Source of the DNA: Aequorivita lipolytica
GTDB taxonomy: Bacteria > Bacteroidota > Bacteroidia > Flavobacteriales > Flavobacteriaceae
Assembly: GCF_007997135.1 (NCBI RefSeq)
Contig: NZ_VORU01000003.1
Span: 1 to 64,000 of the forward strand
Direction of reading: 5' to 3'
Length of the DNA: 64,000 bases
The position numbers and the translations under genes are program-made. This document shows, one piece after another, positions 1 through 9,759 of the stretch (positions are counted from its first letter, which is position 1; the number at the start of each line of letters is the position of its first letter). The notes under the pieces were generated by a model. It worked only from the letters and a program-made list of their open reading frames with translations, had not been told where the DNA came from and ran no database searches.

Positions 1-95
1 CGATGTAAGAATCGCTTTGCTTAATTTGATCTACTGACTAATCACCTAATTAAACAATCAGCTTCAGAATAAAATCAAAAAGACCAAAAAATAAA

Positions 96-131
96 AGGTC
101 GCCTAAATAGTTTTTAGACGACCTCTTTTTT
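96..131. terminator. Bidirectional hairpin terminator
   Basis: A 12-bp stem with one mismatch (96-107 with 113-124) is followed on the + strand by a run of seven T and on the - strand by a T-rich tract. It can end the secreted-protein gene at 151-888 on the - strand and any + strand gene that finishes before it. In bases 1-95 a + strand frame closes at 35-37, which could be the end of a gene lying outside the window, but this is too short to call. Confidence 0.75.
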
Positions 132-150
132 TACATCTATAATTTAGGTT

Positions 151-888
151 TTATCGAACCACAATTTTACTTGTTTGGGCTCCTCCTTTTTCATTTTTGA
201 ATTGAACAATATAAGTTTGCGCATTTAAATCTGAAACATTTATTACCTGACGGCCTATAGCAAGTTGCGTTTGTTTTACAACTCTTCCTTGTATGTCATA
301 CATAATCATACTAACCGGTTCGTTTACGTTCAAAACCAATTCACTATTAACCATTGTGGCCTGAATGGTTAAATCTACTTTAGAATTGCTGTTAACGCCC
401 AATGTTGGATTGTATCTATAGGTGAAGGTTAGAGGCGTGCCTATTTCAATAGTACCAGCGGCATCAGAATATTGACGAAAAGCAAAAACAAATTCAACAT
501 TGTCAACTCCATTTCCTGGATCATCACTGAAAAAGTGATTTCCTAGCGCTGTGGTTTCGCCAATACCAATGGTAAGAGCTCCTTCATTTGATGGAGGAAC
601 TGTATCACCGGCAAGAAGATTATTATAACAAAGGCCATAGCACAGTTGCTCGAACTCTCCATTTGTAGAATTGGATTCTGCTAGATATTCTATTCTTGTA
701 TAAATTTCCTGAGATCCGTTATCGTTTGTTACGTAAAACTCATAAGAAGCATCTGGATACACAAAAGTTCCAAATTCCATAACGTCGCCTTCATTCAGGA
801 CGGTGCCTGATCTATCTGTAACCGTATATTGGGCATTTGTTAAGGCAACTGAACCCATTACACTCAAAAGAAGTAATTTAAATTTCAT
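151..888 (-). CDS. Secreted protein with T9SS type A sorting domain
   Basis: A 245-residue exported protein of unknown function. The start at 888 was chosen because MKFKLLLLSVMGSVALTNA is a clean Sec signal peptide; the frame is open for 16 more codons upstream but these look like leader. The last 75 or so residues (LTIQATMVNSELVLNV, then MYDIQGRVVKQ and a final KIVVR) have the pattern of the T9SS type A C-terminal domain, so the protein should cross the outer membrane through T9SS and be anchored or released. The middle (about residues 20-165) is a beta-rich region with no recognised catalytic motif. It is a single gene with its own terminator. Confidence 0.8.
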   Translation of the reverse strand: MKFKLLLLSVMGSVALTNAQYTVTDRSGTVLNEGDVMEFGTFVYPDASYEFYVTNDNGSQEIYTRIEYLAESNSTNGEFEQLCYGLCYNNLLAGDTVPPSNEGALTIGIGETTALGNHFFSDDPGNGVDNVEFVFAFRQYSDAAGTIEIGTPLTFTYRYNPTLGVNSNSKVDLTIQATMVNSELVLNVNEPVSMIMYDIQGRVVKQTQLAIGRQVINVSDLNAQTYIVQFKNEKGGAQTSKIVVR

Positions 889-1224
889 TGTTTTTAGTTT
901 TAGGATTAATGTGAAAATTGTTACTGAGTGTAACAAAAGTAAACATAATAATTAAAAATCTTTATCTCCAGAGTCTTTCCATTTCAGATATTTAACATTT
1001 TCAAACCTAGTATAATTAAGAAAAAATTGTTAAACTTGAAAATAATTAATGGTAAAACGAATAAATTCTTAATATAAGCTCTCAAAAAATGAAATATTGG
1101 AAGCTTATTCGAAATTTTAACATTGAAATGTCAAAGTTTTGCTTTTCAGGCTTCTAATAATAAATTATAAAAAAGTACATTTGTAGCTTTACTTAATTTT
1201 CACAACATAAAAAACTAAAAAATC
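889..1224. other. Divergent intergenic region
   Basis: About 336 bases separate two divergently transcribed T9SS cargo genes. The stretch is very A+T rich. Apart from the -7 element near its right end, no open reading frame, RNA gene or repeat is evident. Confidence 0.5.
1176..1183 (+). promoter_or_regulatory. Candidate -7 promoter element
   Basis: TACATTTG matches the Bacteroidetes -7 consensus TAnnTTTG and lies 41 bases before the start at 1225. No TTTG sits at the expected 17-23 base spacing upstream, so only half of the promoter is seen. Confidence 0.5.
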
Positions 1225-2916
1225 ATGTTTAAAAAACTACTTCTAAGCTTAGTTTTTGCATTGTTTGCCTTTGTTACTTATGGACAAACAATCGTATCAA
1301 CTTCCCCCGAAAACAAAAATGTCGTCCTTGAAGAATTTACGGGAATCAAATGTGTTTATTGTCCATCCGGACACGCAATTGCAAAAACTATTCAGGATGC
1401 TAATCCGGATCGTGTGTCAGTTATAAATATTCACGTGGGCGGCTTTGCCGTTCCAAGTCCTGGCCAACCAGATTTTAGAACTCCGTATGGCGAAGCAATT
1501 AAAAACCAATCATATTCAGGTTCAGGTTTTGGCTATCCTTCAGGAACTGTTAACAGACACGTTTTCCCAGGTCGCTCTATGGCTAGTGGAGGAGGAACTG
1601 CAATGGGAAGAAATTTCTGGAGCATATCATCAACCGAAACCTTAGCAGTTGGCTCACCTGTAAATGTTGGTGTTGAAGCTGTAATTGATGTGCAGACAAA
1701 TGTGCTTACAGTTCACGTGGAAGGATATTATACAAGCAATAGCCCGCAAAGTACTAATTTATTGAATGTTGCTTTATTACAAAACAATACTAAAGGACCA
1801 CAAACTGGTGGTGGACAAGGAAACAATTACAACCACATGCACAGACTTGTAGAGATGATTACTGGGCAGTGGGGAGAAGTTATTAATACCACTACCGCGG
1901 GTACGTTTGTTGATCGTACTTTTACTTACACTATTCCTGCAGATTACAATGGTGTACCAACCGAACTTGCAGATATGGAAGTGGTAGCATTTATCAGCAA
2001 TACACAACAGGAAATACCTAGCGGAAGTCGCGCATATCCTACCTATAGTGGCATAGCAAATGCTAATGATGCAAACGTAAGATACCTTGTTGAGTTGCCT
2101 AATACTTGCAGCAATACAATCGCGCCGGAGGTGAATATCCAAAATACGGGTCAAAATACCATAACTACTTTAGAAATAGAATACGTTATTAATGGAGACG
2201 TAAATAATTATACATGGACTGGAAGTCTTGAATCACTTCGCAATGAGACCATTGAACTTCCTGAAGTTGCTTTTAACTTACAGGGAAGTAATTTGGTGGA
2301 AGTAAGCGTTCCTAATGATGACGATAACGGAAACAATGAAGTTTCACAATCCTTTGATGAAGCAGCTGGAGGTTCAGGTACCGTAAATATGGTCCTAATT
2401 ACAGATGGATATGGGTCTGAATGCAGATGGTATTTAAGAGATGGAGCAGGAACAAACCTATATAATGGCGGACCTTACGGAAACAACCAAACAATAAACG
2501 TAACATTTACGCTGGATGCTGGTTGTTATTCATTTGAAATTCGTGATACATTCGGTGACGATGGTGCTTCCGTAACTTTGACAGATCATCTTGGAAACCA
2601 AATATATTTTACTGACGGTACTTATGGTTCCGGTGAAACTACACAGTTTTCAAGTAACGGTATATTGGGTGTTAATGATAACCAACTTAGCGACATCAGT
2701 TTATACCCAAACCCTGCAAGTACAGTGCTAAACCTTAAAAACGCTGAAAATGCAAACATTCAAGTATTTGACATATTAGGAAAACTGATTCTTTCACAAG
2801 AAAATATTTCTATGGACGAGCAAGTGAGCGTATCCAATCTTGAAAACGGTACTTACTTTATGAAGATTTCAAAGGACAATGCGGTAACCACCAAAAGGTT
2901 CTTGATTGCCAACTAA
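1225..2916 (+). CDS. Omp28-related secreted protein with T9SS sorting domain
   Basis: A 563-residue exported protein. Residues 1-20 are a signal peptide ending TYG. The following segment EEFTGIKCVYCPSGH carries a CxxC (C43, C46) in a thioredoxin-like context typical of the Omp28 family first described in Porphyromonas gingivalis. A beta-sandwich-like middle follows, with a cysteine-containing module around residues 385-475, and the last 70 residues (ISLYPNPAS, VFDILGKLI, KRFLIAN) are a T9SS type A tail. The likely location is the cell surface. The CxxC suggests a redox or binding role, but no substrate can be inferred. The gene is monocistronic, with a -7 element and a strong terminator. Confidence 0.85.
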   Translation: MFKKLLLSLVFALFAFVTYGQTIVSTSPENKNVVLEEFTGIKCVYCPSGHAIAKTIQDANPDRVSVINIHVGGFAVPSPGQPDFRTPYGEAIKNQSYSGSGFGYPSGTVNRHVFPGRSMASGGGTAMGRNFWSISSTETLAVGSPVNVGVEAVIDVQTNVLTVHVEGYYTSNSPQSTNLLNVALLQNNTKGPQTGGGQGNNYNHMHRLVEMITGQWGEVINTTTAGTFVDRTFTYTIPADYNGVPTELADMEVVAFISNTQQEIPSGSRAYPTYSGIANANDANVRYLVELPNTCSNTIAPEVNIQNTGQNTITTLEIEYVINGDVNNYTWTGSLESLRNETIELPEVAFNLQGSNLVEVSVPNDDDNGNNEVSQSFDEAAGGSGTVNMVLITDGYGSECRWYLRDGAGTNLYNGGPYGNNQTINVTFTLDAGCYSFEIRDTFGDDGASVTLTDHLGNQIYFTDGTYGSGETTQFSSNGILGVNDNQLSDISLYPNPASTVLNLKNAENANIQVFDILGKLILSQENISMDEQVSVSNLENGTYFMKISKDNAVTTKRFLIAN

Positions 2917-2940
2917 ATCAATTTTTATTAAACATTCTAT

Positions 2941-2968
2941 AAAACCCCGATTCGTTCGGGGTTTTTTA
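2941..2968 (+). terminator. Rho-independent terminator
   Basis: A perfect 10-bp stem (2941-2950 with 2956-2965) with loop TTCGT leads into a T run, 24 bases after the stop of the Omp28-related gene. Confidence 0.85.
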
Positions 2969-2994
2969 TTACTTTAAACTGAAAATATAGAACA

Positions 2995-3561
2995 GTGAAA
3001 TATATTATTAAAGACGAAAAAATTGTGTTTAAGGACCATTACAAAATGGTTAAGGCCACGATAACCTATGATACATTCAGCGGAAATCAAATCAACACAG
3101 AAAGATTGGCTTTTGAAAGAGGTGATTCCGTCGCAATACTTGTTTTGGAAAAAGAGACCCAAAGTATTTTGCTAACAAATCAATTTCGGTACCCATCTTG
3201 TAAAAATGGCGAAGGCTGGTTGCTGGAAATACCAGCAGGTTCTTTAGAGGAAAACGAAAACCCCGAAGACTGTATAAAACGGGAAGTCATGGAGGAACTG
3301 GGCTATAAGTTAAAAACTGCAGAATTATTAACCACATTTTATACCTCCCCTGGAGCTTCAACAGAACGCATCTTTTTATACTATTCCGAAATTTCAATCA
3401 AAGACAAAATTGCAAAAGGCGGCGGAAATACCGAAGAAAACGAAGATATCCAATTGATAAAAATTCCTGTTTCAGAAATAATCTCAATTATTTACGAAAT
3501 GAAGGATGCCAAAACTATTCTCGCATTGCAGTGGTATTTGATACACAAAATTTCTACTTAA
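2995..3561 (+). CDS. NUDIX hydrolase, NudK/ADP-ribose pyrophosphatase type
   Basis: A 188-residue cytoplasmic NUDIX enzyme that probably cleaves a nucleoside-diphosphate sugar (GDP-mannose or ADP-ribose) into a nucleotide and a sugar phosphate. The NUDIX box runs G-x5-E-x7-REVMEELG around residues 81-103, preceded by the EIPAGSLE segment common to the ADP-ribose/GDP-mannose branch. A GTG start at 2995 is preferred over the ATG at 3046 because the upstream residues (IIKDEKIVFKDHYKMVKATI) match the N-terminal strand of NudK-like proteins. The substrate within the branch cannot be settled by eye. It converges with rsmG. Confidence 0.85.
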   Translation: MKYIIKDEKIVFKDHYKMVKATITYDTFSGNQINTERLAFERGDSVAILVLEKETQSILLTNQFRYPSCKNGEGWLLEIPAGSLEENENPEDCIKREVMEELGYKLKTAELLTTFYTSPGASTERIFLYYSEISIKDKIAKGGGNTEENEDIQLIKIPVSEIISIIYEMKDAKTILALQWYLIHKIST

Positions 3562-3580
3562 AATTTCAGGCTTTGAAGCT

Positions 3581-4210
3581 TTAACCTCTATATTTCAAAG
3601 GCAAATGCACTACGCTTTTAGTTTCAAAAAAATCTTCTTCAAAATAATCGGCTAAAGGAAAGACAGTGGCTTTGGGATAAAATTTTAATTCTTCAGCCAA
3701 ATCACCACCCTTCAAGTAGAGTATTCCATTTTTACGCTCGTGCAAGCTTTTTTTGGCAATTTTGCCATTCACCCAATGTACAAAGGTTTCCATTTGAGCC
3801 ACAGCACGGCTTACGATGAAATCATATTTTCCTGAAACTGTTTCCACACGAGCGTTTGTGGCTTTCACATTTTGCAGCTGCAGCCCAGAAACTACCTCAT
3901 CAACAACCATTATCTTTTTCCCAATACTATCAACTAAATGAAACTGTACCTCCGGAAACAGTATAGCAAGTGGGATACCGGGAAAACCGCCACCAGTACC
4001 CACATCCAGTATTTTTGAACCGGCAAGAAAAGGTTGGATTTTAGCGATTCCAAGCGAGTGAATTACGTGCCTTAGATAAAGTTCGTCAATATCCTTCCGC
4101 GAAACCACATTTATCTTTAAATTCCAATTCTCGTAAAGCTCTTGAAGCTGAACAAATTGGGCTTTCTGAAGATCTGTTAAATCCGGAAAATATTTTAATA
4201 TGAGTTCCAT
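3581..4210 (-). CDS. rsmG: 16S rRNA (guanine-N7)-methyltransferase RsmG
   Basis: A 209-residue SAM-dependent methyltransferase that makes m7G527 in 16S rRNA. The SAM-binding motif is ILDVGTGGGFPGIPLA near residues 67-82, and the N-terminal helix pair includes ENWNLKINVVSRKD, a family signature, as is the later YDFIVSRAVAQ. The length fits RsmG (about 207 aa in E. coli). It stands alone on the - strand, 19 bases from the convergent NUDIX gene. Confidence 0.95.
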   Translation of the reverse strand: MELILKYFPDLTDLQKAQFVQLQELYENWNLKINVVSRKDIDELYLRHVIHSLGIAKIQPFLAGSKILDVGTGGGFPGIPLAILFPEVQFHLVDSIGKKIMVVDEVVSGLQLQNVKATNARVETVSGKYDFIVSRAVAQMETFVHWVNGKIAKKSLHERKNGILYLKGGDLAEELKFYPKATVFPLADYFEEDFFETKSVVHLPLKYRG

Positions 4211-4226
4211 AAGTCAATTTAAGGGG

Positions 4227-4234
4227 CAAAAGTA
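4227..4234 (-). promoter_or_regulatory. -7 promoter element of rsmG
   Basis: On the - strand this reads TACTTTTG, an exact match to TAnnTTTG, 16 bases before the rsmG start codon. Confidence 0.6.
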
Positions 4235-4289
4235 TGTCATCTTTGGGAAAATTATGATTTTCAACAACTAGATTTCCACAAAAGATAAT

Positions 4290-4297
4290 TATTTTTG
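4290..4297 (+). promoter_or_regulatory. -7 promoter element of desaturase gene
   Basis: TATTTTTG matches TAnnTTTG and lies 37 bases before the TTG start at 4335. It supports transcription starting near 4304 and use of the 4335 start. Confidence 0.55.
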
Positions 4298-4334
4298 TAA
4301 CTTATACAGTAAAACACTCAGTAAAAAATTCACT

Positions 4335-5438
4335 TTGACATCTACAAATCTAAATTTCTCGAGAGTTGATAGCGCAAAATTTTTCAGAACACTGAATAAG
4401 CGCGTTAACGATTATTTTAAGGATAACAATATTGCGCGAACGGGCAATTGGAAACTACACTTGAAAACCGTAATTATGTTTTCAATCTACCTCACCCCCT
4501 ATTTTCTAATGCTTACACTAGATTTTCCAGGCTGGGCCCAATTACTCTTCACCATTGTTATGGGTGTGGGGATGGCTGGCGTAGGGATGAACGTGATGCA
4601 CGATGCAAACCACGGGGCTTATTCCTCTAAAAAATGGGTGAACAAAATAATGGGCAGCAGTATGTATATACTTGCAGGAAATGTTTACAATTGGCAAGTG
4701 CAGCACAATGTGTTGCACCATACTTATACTAATATCCACGGTCATGATGAAGATTTGGAAGCTGGAAGAATACTTCGTTTTTCAAAACATTCAAAATGGA
4801 ACAAAATGCATAAATTCCAACATTGGTACAGTATTTTCTTTTATGGTTTACTAACCTTCAACTGGGTGCTGACCACAGATTTTTTTCAAACTAAAAGATA
4901 TTTGGCCCGCAAGCTATCTTACGGAAAACTGCCAAAACCAATTACACAATGGAGTATTTTGGTTGTTACCAAATTAATCTACATTTCTCTATGGATTGTT
5001 ATCCCAATCCTGTTTTTCAACATTGTTTGGTGGAAAATTTTAATAGGATTCTTTATAATGCATTACGTTGCAGGATTGATTTTGAGCATAGTTTTCCAAC
5101 TTGCACATGTGGTAGAAGATACAGATATACTACTGCCGGATGAAAGTGGCACTATGAAAAATACTTGGGCAATCCATCAGTTGTTCACCACGATGAATTT
5201 TTCAACGAACAATAAAATTGTGAATTGGTATACCGGAGGCCTAAACCATCAAGTGGAGCACCACATTTTTCCGAATATTAGCCATATTCACTACAAGAAT
5301 ATTTCAAAAATTGTAAAGAGCACCACCAAAGAATATAACCTGCCTTACAAAGAATATAAAACCACCCGCAAGGCGATTATTGCCCATTTCAGACACTTAA
5401 AAGAAATGGGGCTCAAGCCTGCCGTACCCGCACAATAA
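4335..5438 (+). CDS. Membrane fatty acid desaturase
   Basis: A 367-residue integral-membrane di-iron desaturase that introduces a double bond into acyl chains of membrane lipids. All three histidine boxes are present: H89DANH93, H124NVLHH129 and the QVEHH box at H305-H310; the Q in place of the first H in box three is typical of front-end (delta-5/6-like) desaturases and linoleoyl-CoA desaturase relatives. There is no fused cytochrome b5 domain. About four to six hydrophobic helices flank the boxes. The start is TTG at 4335; no ATG lies nearby in frame. It is followed two bases later by the aminotransferase gene, so the two are probably co-transcribed. Confidence 0.9.
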   Translation: MTSTNLNFSRVDSAKFFRTLNKRVNDYFKDNNIARTGNWKLHLKTVIMFSIYLTPYFLMLTLDFPGWAQLLFTIVMGVGMAGVGMNVMHDANHGAYSSKKWVNKIMGSSMYILAGNVYNWQVQHNVLHHTYTNIHGHDEDLEAGRILRFSKHSKWNKMHKFQHWYSIFFYGLLTFNWVLTTDFFQTKRYLARKLSYGKLPKPITQWSILVVTKLIYISLWIVIPILFFNIVWWKILIGFFIMHYVAGLILSIVFQLAHVVEDTDILLPDESGTMKNTWAIHQLFTTMNFSTNNKIVNWYTGGLNHQVEHHIFPNISHIHYKNISKIVKSTTKEYNLPYKEYKTTRKAIIAHFRHLKEMGLKPAVPAQ

Positions 5439-5440
5439 TT

Positions 5441-6628
5441 ATGGATAACAGACTTTCAAAACGAGTGAACGAGATGGCCACCTCGGCCACACTGGCAATG
5501 GCTGCCAAAACAAGGGAATTAAAAGAGCAAGGCATAGATATTATTGGCCTAAGCTTGGGTGAACCTGATTTTCCAATACCAGAGTTTATAAAGGATGCCG
5601 CCATTCAAGCCATTCAGGATAATTATCATTCCTATACGCCAGTGGATGGTTATGGCGATTTGAAAAACGCAATTATAACCAAATTTAAACGAGACAATAA
5701 CCTCGAGTACAAGCCTTCGCAAATTGTTGTTTCTACAGGAGCCAAACAATCTTTGGCCAATCTAACAATGGTTCTATTAAATGAAGGCGACGAGGTCTTG
5801 CTACCAGCTCCATATTGGGTAAGCTATGCAGACCAATGCAAAGTTGCTGGAGGAATTCCTAAAGAAATTCCAAGTTCAATAGAAACTGATTTTAAAATAA
5901 CTGCTGAAGCCTTGGAAGCTGCTATCACTCCAAAAACAAAACTTATTATTTACAGTTCTCCCTGCAACCCGAGCGGTTCTGTTTACAGTAAAAAGGAGCT
6001 TCGAAAATTAGCCGATGTTTTGGTGAAATATCCGGAGATCATCGTTATAAGTGATGAAATTTACGAACATATCAATTTTACCGGAAGTCATTTCTCAATG
6101 GCCGAATTTGAAGATATGTACGATCGTACTGTTGTAGTGAACGGTGTTTCCAAAGCTTTCTCTATGACGGGCTGGCGCATTGGCTACATTGGCGGTCCAG
6201 AGTGGATTGCCAAGGCTTGCAACAAAATGCAAGGCCAAGTAACTAGCGGTGCAAACTGTATTGCACAAAGAGCCACCATTACCGCTTTGGAGAATCCACC
6301 AAGCAAGATAAAATTTATGGTTGATGCCTTTAAGGAAAGAAGGAAGCTGATATTGAGCTTGCTTTCGGAAATTGAAGGTTTTAAAACCAACAAACCAGAA
6401 GGTGCGTTTTATGTGTTTCCAGATATTTCCTATTTCTTCGGAAAAACGCTGCGCGGAAAAAATATAAATACGGCTTCAGATTTTTCATTATATCTTTTGG
6501 AAGAAGCCAAAGTTGCCACCGTTACTGGTGAAGCCTTTGGCGATCCAAATTGTATCCGGCTTTCTTATGCTGCTTCGGAAACAGAAATAAAAGAAGCAAT
6601 GCGAAGGATTAAGGAAGCCTTGAACTAG
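5441..6628 (+). CDS. PLP-dependent aspartate aminotransferase, class I/II
   Basis: A 395-residue cytosolic aminotransferase that interconverts aspartate and 2-oxoglutarate with oxaloacetate and glutamate. It has the family hallmarks: N-terminal SLGEPDFPIP, PYWVSYADQ, YSSPCNPSGSVYS, SDEIYEHI, the PLP lysine K238 in VSKAFSMTGWRIGY, and a C-terminal Arg in CIRLSYA. The length matches the AspAT subgroup Ib of thermophiles and Bacteroidetes. It starts two bases after the desaturase stop and ends in a strong terminator. Confidence 0.92.
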   Translation: MDNRLSKRVNEMATSATLAMAAKTRELKEQGIDIIGLSLGEPDFPIPEFIKDAAIQAIQDNYHSYTPVDGYGDLKNAIITKFKRDNNLEYKPSQIVVSTGAKQSLANLTMVLLNEGDEVLLPAPYWVSYADQCKVAGGIPKEIPSSIETDFKITAEALEAAITPKTKLIIYSSPCNPSGSVYSKKELRKLADVLVKYPEIIVISDEIYEHINFTGSHFSMAEFEDMYDRTVVVNGVSKAFSMTGWRIGYIGGPEWIAKACNKMQGQVTSGANCIAQRATITALENPPSKIKFMVDAFKERRKLILSLLSEIEGFKTNKPEGAFYVFPDISYFFGKTLRGKNINTASDFSLYLLEEAKVATVTGEAFGDPNCIRLSYAASETEIKEAMRRIKEALN

Positions 6629-6649
6629 ACAAAGCTTTTTAGAATAACT

Positions 6650-6688
6650 AAAACGGGATTGATTATAATACATCAATCCCGTTTTCAT
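6650..6688 (+). terminator. Rho-independent terminator
   Basis: A perfect 14-bp stem (6650-6663 with 6672-6685) with an 8-base loop ends in TTTT. It lies 22 bases beyond the aminotransferase gene. The A run on the left arm makes it usable on both strands. Confidence 0.8.
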
Positions 6689-6750
6689 TTTAGAAATTAT
6701 CTGTAATTTAGACGCTTATAATTTTTTAACTCAAACAACAAACTTTTAAA

Positions 6751-9663
6751 ATGAAAACTAAAATTACTTTACTAATCTTTTTCTTTGCACTATGCCTTGG
6801 AGTACAAGCACAGGAAAAAACAAAAGCAACTTATATTGGTACGGTGGGCTCAATGGTTCACGTTCCTTCAATAGCCTCACAGACCAATTTAGCTCCAGCA
6901 AGGGTTAAGGAACAAGTTATGCAAGACGGAAGAGCTTCAAAAAACTTAATTATCCCTGGAAAAGATCCGCAGATTGAAGATGATTATTTCAAAAGAAACC
7001 CAAACAAAATGGAGCAAGTTCTTAGCGGAAGAGCTCCCTCTTTAGTTTTTGATGCGGCTCAGTCAAGCTCACAACCTACAGATCCTTCCATTGGTGTAGG
7101 GCCTAACCATGCTGTAGTAGTATTCAACACCGGATTTAGAATCTTTGATAAAAGTGGAAACCCACTAACCGGTCAAGTTAGTCCAAACCCAACAATTTTT
7201 CCAAATGGAGGCTGTTGCGATCTTACCATTTCTTACGACAATGCTGCTGATAGATTTGTAATGACCTTTCTTGGAAACGGTGCACAAATAGCAATTTCTG
7301 ACGGTCCAGACCCAGTAAACGACGGTTGGTATGTTTATACTATTCCTCAAATTAACGATTACCAAAAGCTTTCAGTTTGGAGTGACGGCTATTACATGAC
7401 AGAGAATACTGGTAGTACCAATAAAATTTACGCCATGGAAAGAACCAAGATGCTGGCTGGTGATCCAACAGCACAAATAATTGGCTTTCCACTTCCTGGA
7501 ATTGTAACCAGTGGTTTTTATAGCCCACAAGCTTTAAACGTAACCAATAACAATCTTCCTGCTTCGGGAGACTTGCCTATTATTTATTTACAGGATGATG
7601 CTTGGTCCGGAGTTTCTCAGGATCACTTTAAATTGTGGACCGTAGATGTGAACTGGGTGACTCCAGGAAGTTCTACCATTTCAGCACCTACTGAATTTAT
7701 AACCACTCCTTTCATTTCAGTATTTGACGGTGGAAGTTTCTCGAATTTATCGCAACCAGGCGGTGGCGCTGATATTGATGCGCTCCAAGCTACTATTATG
7801 AACCAGGCTCAGTTCAGGAAATTTAGCGGGCACAATTCGGCCGTATTCAATTTTGTGGTTGACACCGATGCATCTGGAGGTGAACGTGCAGGAGTACGTT
7901 GGTTCGAACTTCGTCAATCTGCAGATGGACAGCCTTGGTCTATTTATCAAGAAGGTACTTATACTTCTCCTGACGGAAAACATGCTTGGCATGCAAGTAT
8001 GATGATGGATGTACAAGGAAATATTGGAATGGGTTATACCTCAATGGCAGGGCCAACAACTCCAGACCCAACCACTAAAAGAGTTAGTTCATATTATACC
8101 GGACGATACGCAAGCGATCCTTTAAACACTATGACAATTGCCGAGGAGTTAATAGCTCCCGGAAACCAGAATATTCCGGGTTTACGTTATGGCGATTACA
8201 GTAAAATTGATTTAGATCCTGCTAACGATAAACAATTCTGGTTCATAAACGAATATATGAACAACGGAAGAAAAGATGTTGTGGGTGTATTTCAAATTGC
8301 CCCAAACTTCAACAATGATGTTGGCGTTGTAAGCATTGACGCTCCGGTAACAGGTACACTTTCCAATAGTGAAGCTGTAACGGTTACTATTTTCAATTAT
8401 GGACAGAACAGCGCTTCAAATATTCCAGTAACCTTTCAAGTGGATGGCGGAGCTGTTATTTCAGAAACATTTACGGGCACTATCGCCTCTGCTGCAACAG
8501 CTCAGTATACATTTACTGCTACTGCAAACTTGGGCACTGTGGGGCAAACATATACTATTGTTTCAGAAACTAATCTGGCAGGTGATGAAGATACTTCAAA
8601 CGATGCCCGGACTAAAACAGTAACTTATTTGGAGCCAAACGACATTGGTGTTAGTGCAATAACTTCACCCGTTTCTGGAATCGACTTAAACGGTACTGAA
8701 AATATTACAGTTACAGTCACAAATTTTGGTGGTGAACCACAATCAAATTTTGATGTTTCCTATGATTTGGATGGCACAGTGGTAACAGAAATATTTGTTG
8801 GTCCTTTGGTAGCAAACTCTACAGCATCCTACACCTTTACACAGACTGGAGATTTTTCTGCAATTGGAAGTTATACCTTGACCGCCACCACTTCCTTGCC
8901 TGGTGATAGTGATACGTCTAATGATTCCACTACTGTAATAATAGCACATCAAAACTGCCAACCTGTTGGAGATTGTTCTTTCGGTGATGGTTTGCAACTT
9001 TTCAGTGTTACAGATATAAACAATCCATCAGCTTGCGAGGGTTACGGAGACTTTACCAACCTTGTTGCTGGAATGGAGCCAGACTCTACTAACGACTTGA
9101 CAATAACCACAGGTTATGGAGATCAGTATATTCGTGTTTGGATTGATTTTAATGATGACTTTGTTTTCACAAATGATGAAACCGTTGTAAACAATGTAGT
9201 GATTGCTGCCGGTCAAGGCGGTGGAACGTACACTATAACAACAGATTTAGTTGTTCCCGCGGGAGCAGCCATAGGTCAACATTTAATGCGTGCCAAAACA
9301 AACTGGCAAGGTCCGGTGCCCGATGATGCCTGTGAGGAAACTACCTTTGGTGAAACAGAAGATTATTCTGCACAGATTGGAACCGCTGGCATTACTGATT
9401 CTATTTTTGACGAAAACGGCCTAACAGTTCTAACTTTAGAAAACAACAACTTTGATGTTAGTTTAAAAACAATTAATTATTCTGCATCAATGAATCTGTC
9501 TGTTTACAATACGCTTGGCCAAAGATTATTGTTCAGAAAATTGGAGAATAATGGAAACGGATACAACTACAAGTTAGATATGAGCTACGTGGCCAAAGGA
9601 GTCTATTTGGTTCGTGTTGGCAATAAGGACAACGGAAGAGTTAAACGGATCATCGTAAAATAA
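6751..9663 (+). CDS. Large secreted multidomain T9SS cargo protein
   Basis: A 970-residue exported protein. A signal peptide (MKTKITLLIFFFALCLGVQA) is followed by a roughly 500-residue region that looks like a single beta-rich surface domain (tryptophan-rich, with a repeated YFxNE/YMNNG pattern). Then come two tandem CARDB-like Ig folds at about residues 523-625 and 630-730, each opening with NDIGV/NDVGVV and closing with D-TSND. A GEVED-type module at about 780-885 (WIDFNDDFVFTNDE, ending ETEDYS) precedes the T9SS type A tail (YNTLGQRLLFRK to KRIIVK). This is a surface adhesin-like architecture; any enzymatic role is unknown. The gene is monocistronic between two terminators. Confidence 0.85.
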   Translation: MKTKITLLIFFFALCLGVQAQEKTKATYIGTVGSMVHVPSIASQTNLAPARVKEQVMQDGRASKNLIIPGKDPQIEDDYFKRNPNKMEQVLSGRAPSLVFDAAQSSSQPTDPSIGVGPNHAVVVFNTGFRIFDKSGNPLTGQVSPNPTIFPNGGCCDLTISYDNAADRFVMTFLGNGAQIAISDGPDPVNDGWYVYTIPQINDYQKLSVWSDGYYMTENTGSTNKIYAMERTKMLAGDPTAQIIGFPLPGIVTSGFYSPQALNVTNNNLPASGDLPIIYLQDDAWSGVSQDHFKLWTVDVNWVTPGSSTISAPTEFITTPFISVFDGGSFSNLSQPGGGADIDALQATIMNQAQFRKFSGHNSAVFNFVVDTDASGGERAGVRWFELRQSADGQPWSIYQEGTYTSPDGKHAWHASMMMDVQGNIGMGYTSMAGPTTPDPTTKRVSSYYTGRYASDPLNTMTIAEELIAPGNQNIPGLRYGDYSKIDLDPANDKQFWFINEYMNNGRKDVVGVFQIAPNFNNDVGVVSIDAPVTGTLSNSEAVTVTIFNYGQNSASNIPVTFQVDGGAVISETFTGTIASAATAQYTFTATANLGTVGQTYTIVSETNLAGDEDTSNDARTKTVTYLEPNDIGVSAITSPVSGIDLNGTENITVTVTNFGGEPQSNFDVSYDLDGTVVTEIFVGPLVANSTASYTFTQTGDFSAIGSYTLTATTSLPGDSDTSNDSTTVIIAHQNCQPVGDCSFGDGLQLFSVTDINNPSACEGYGDFTNLVAGMEPDSTNDLTITTGYGDQYIRVWIDFNDDFVFTNDETVVNNVVIAAGQGGGTYTITTDLVVPAGAAIGQHLMRAKTNWQGPVPDDACEETTFGETEDYSAQIGTAGITDSIFDENGLTVLTLENNNFDVSLKTINYSASMNLSVYNTLGQRLLFRKLENNGNGYNYKLDMSYVAKGVYLVRVGNKDNGRVKRIIVK

Positions 9664-9685
9664 TTTCAAATAAATATTAATTTAG

Positions 9686-9720
9686 AATACCCAAAGTACA
9701 AATTGTACTTTGGGTATTTT
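9686..9720. terminator. Perfect 16-bp hairpin terminator
   Basis: Arms 9686-9701 and 9703-9718 are exact reverse complements and end in TTTT, 23 bases after the large cargo gene. Confidence 0.85.
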
Positions 9721-9759
9721 CATGAAATCTATTCCCGTATTTTTACAAAAACTCATAGA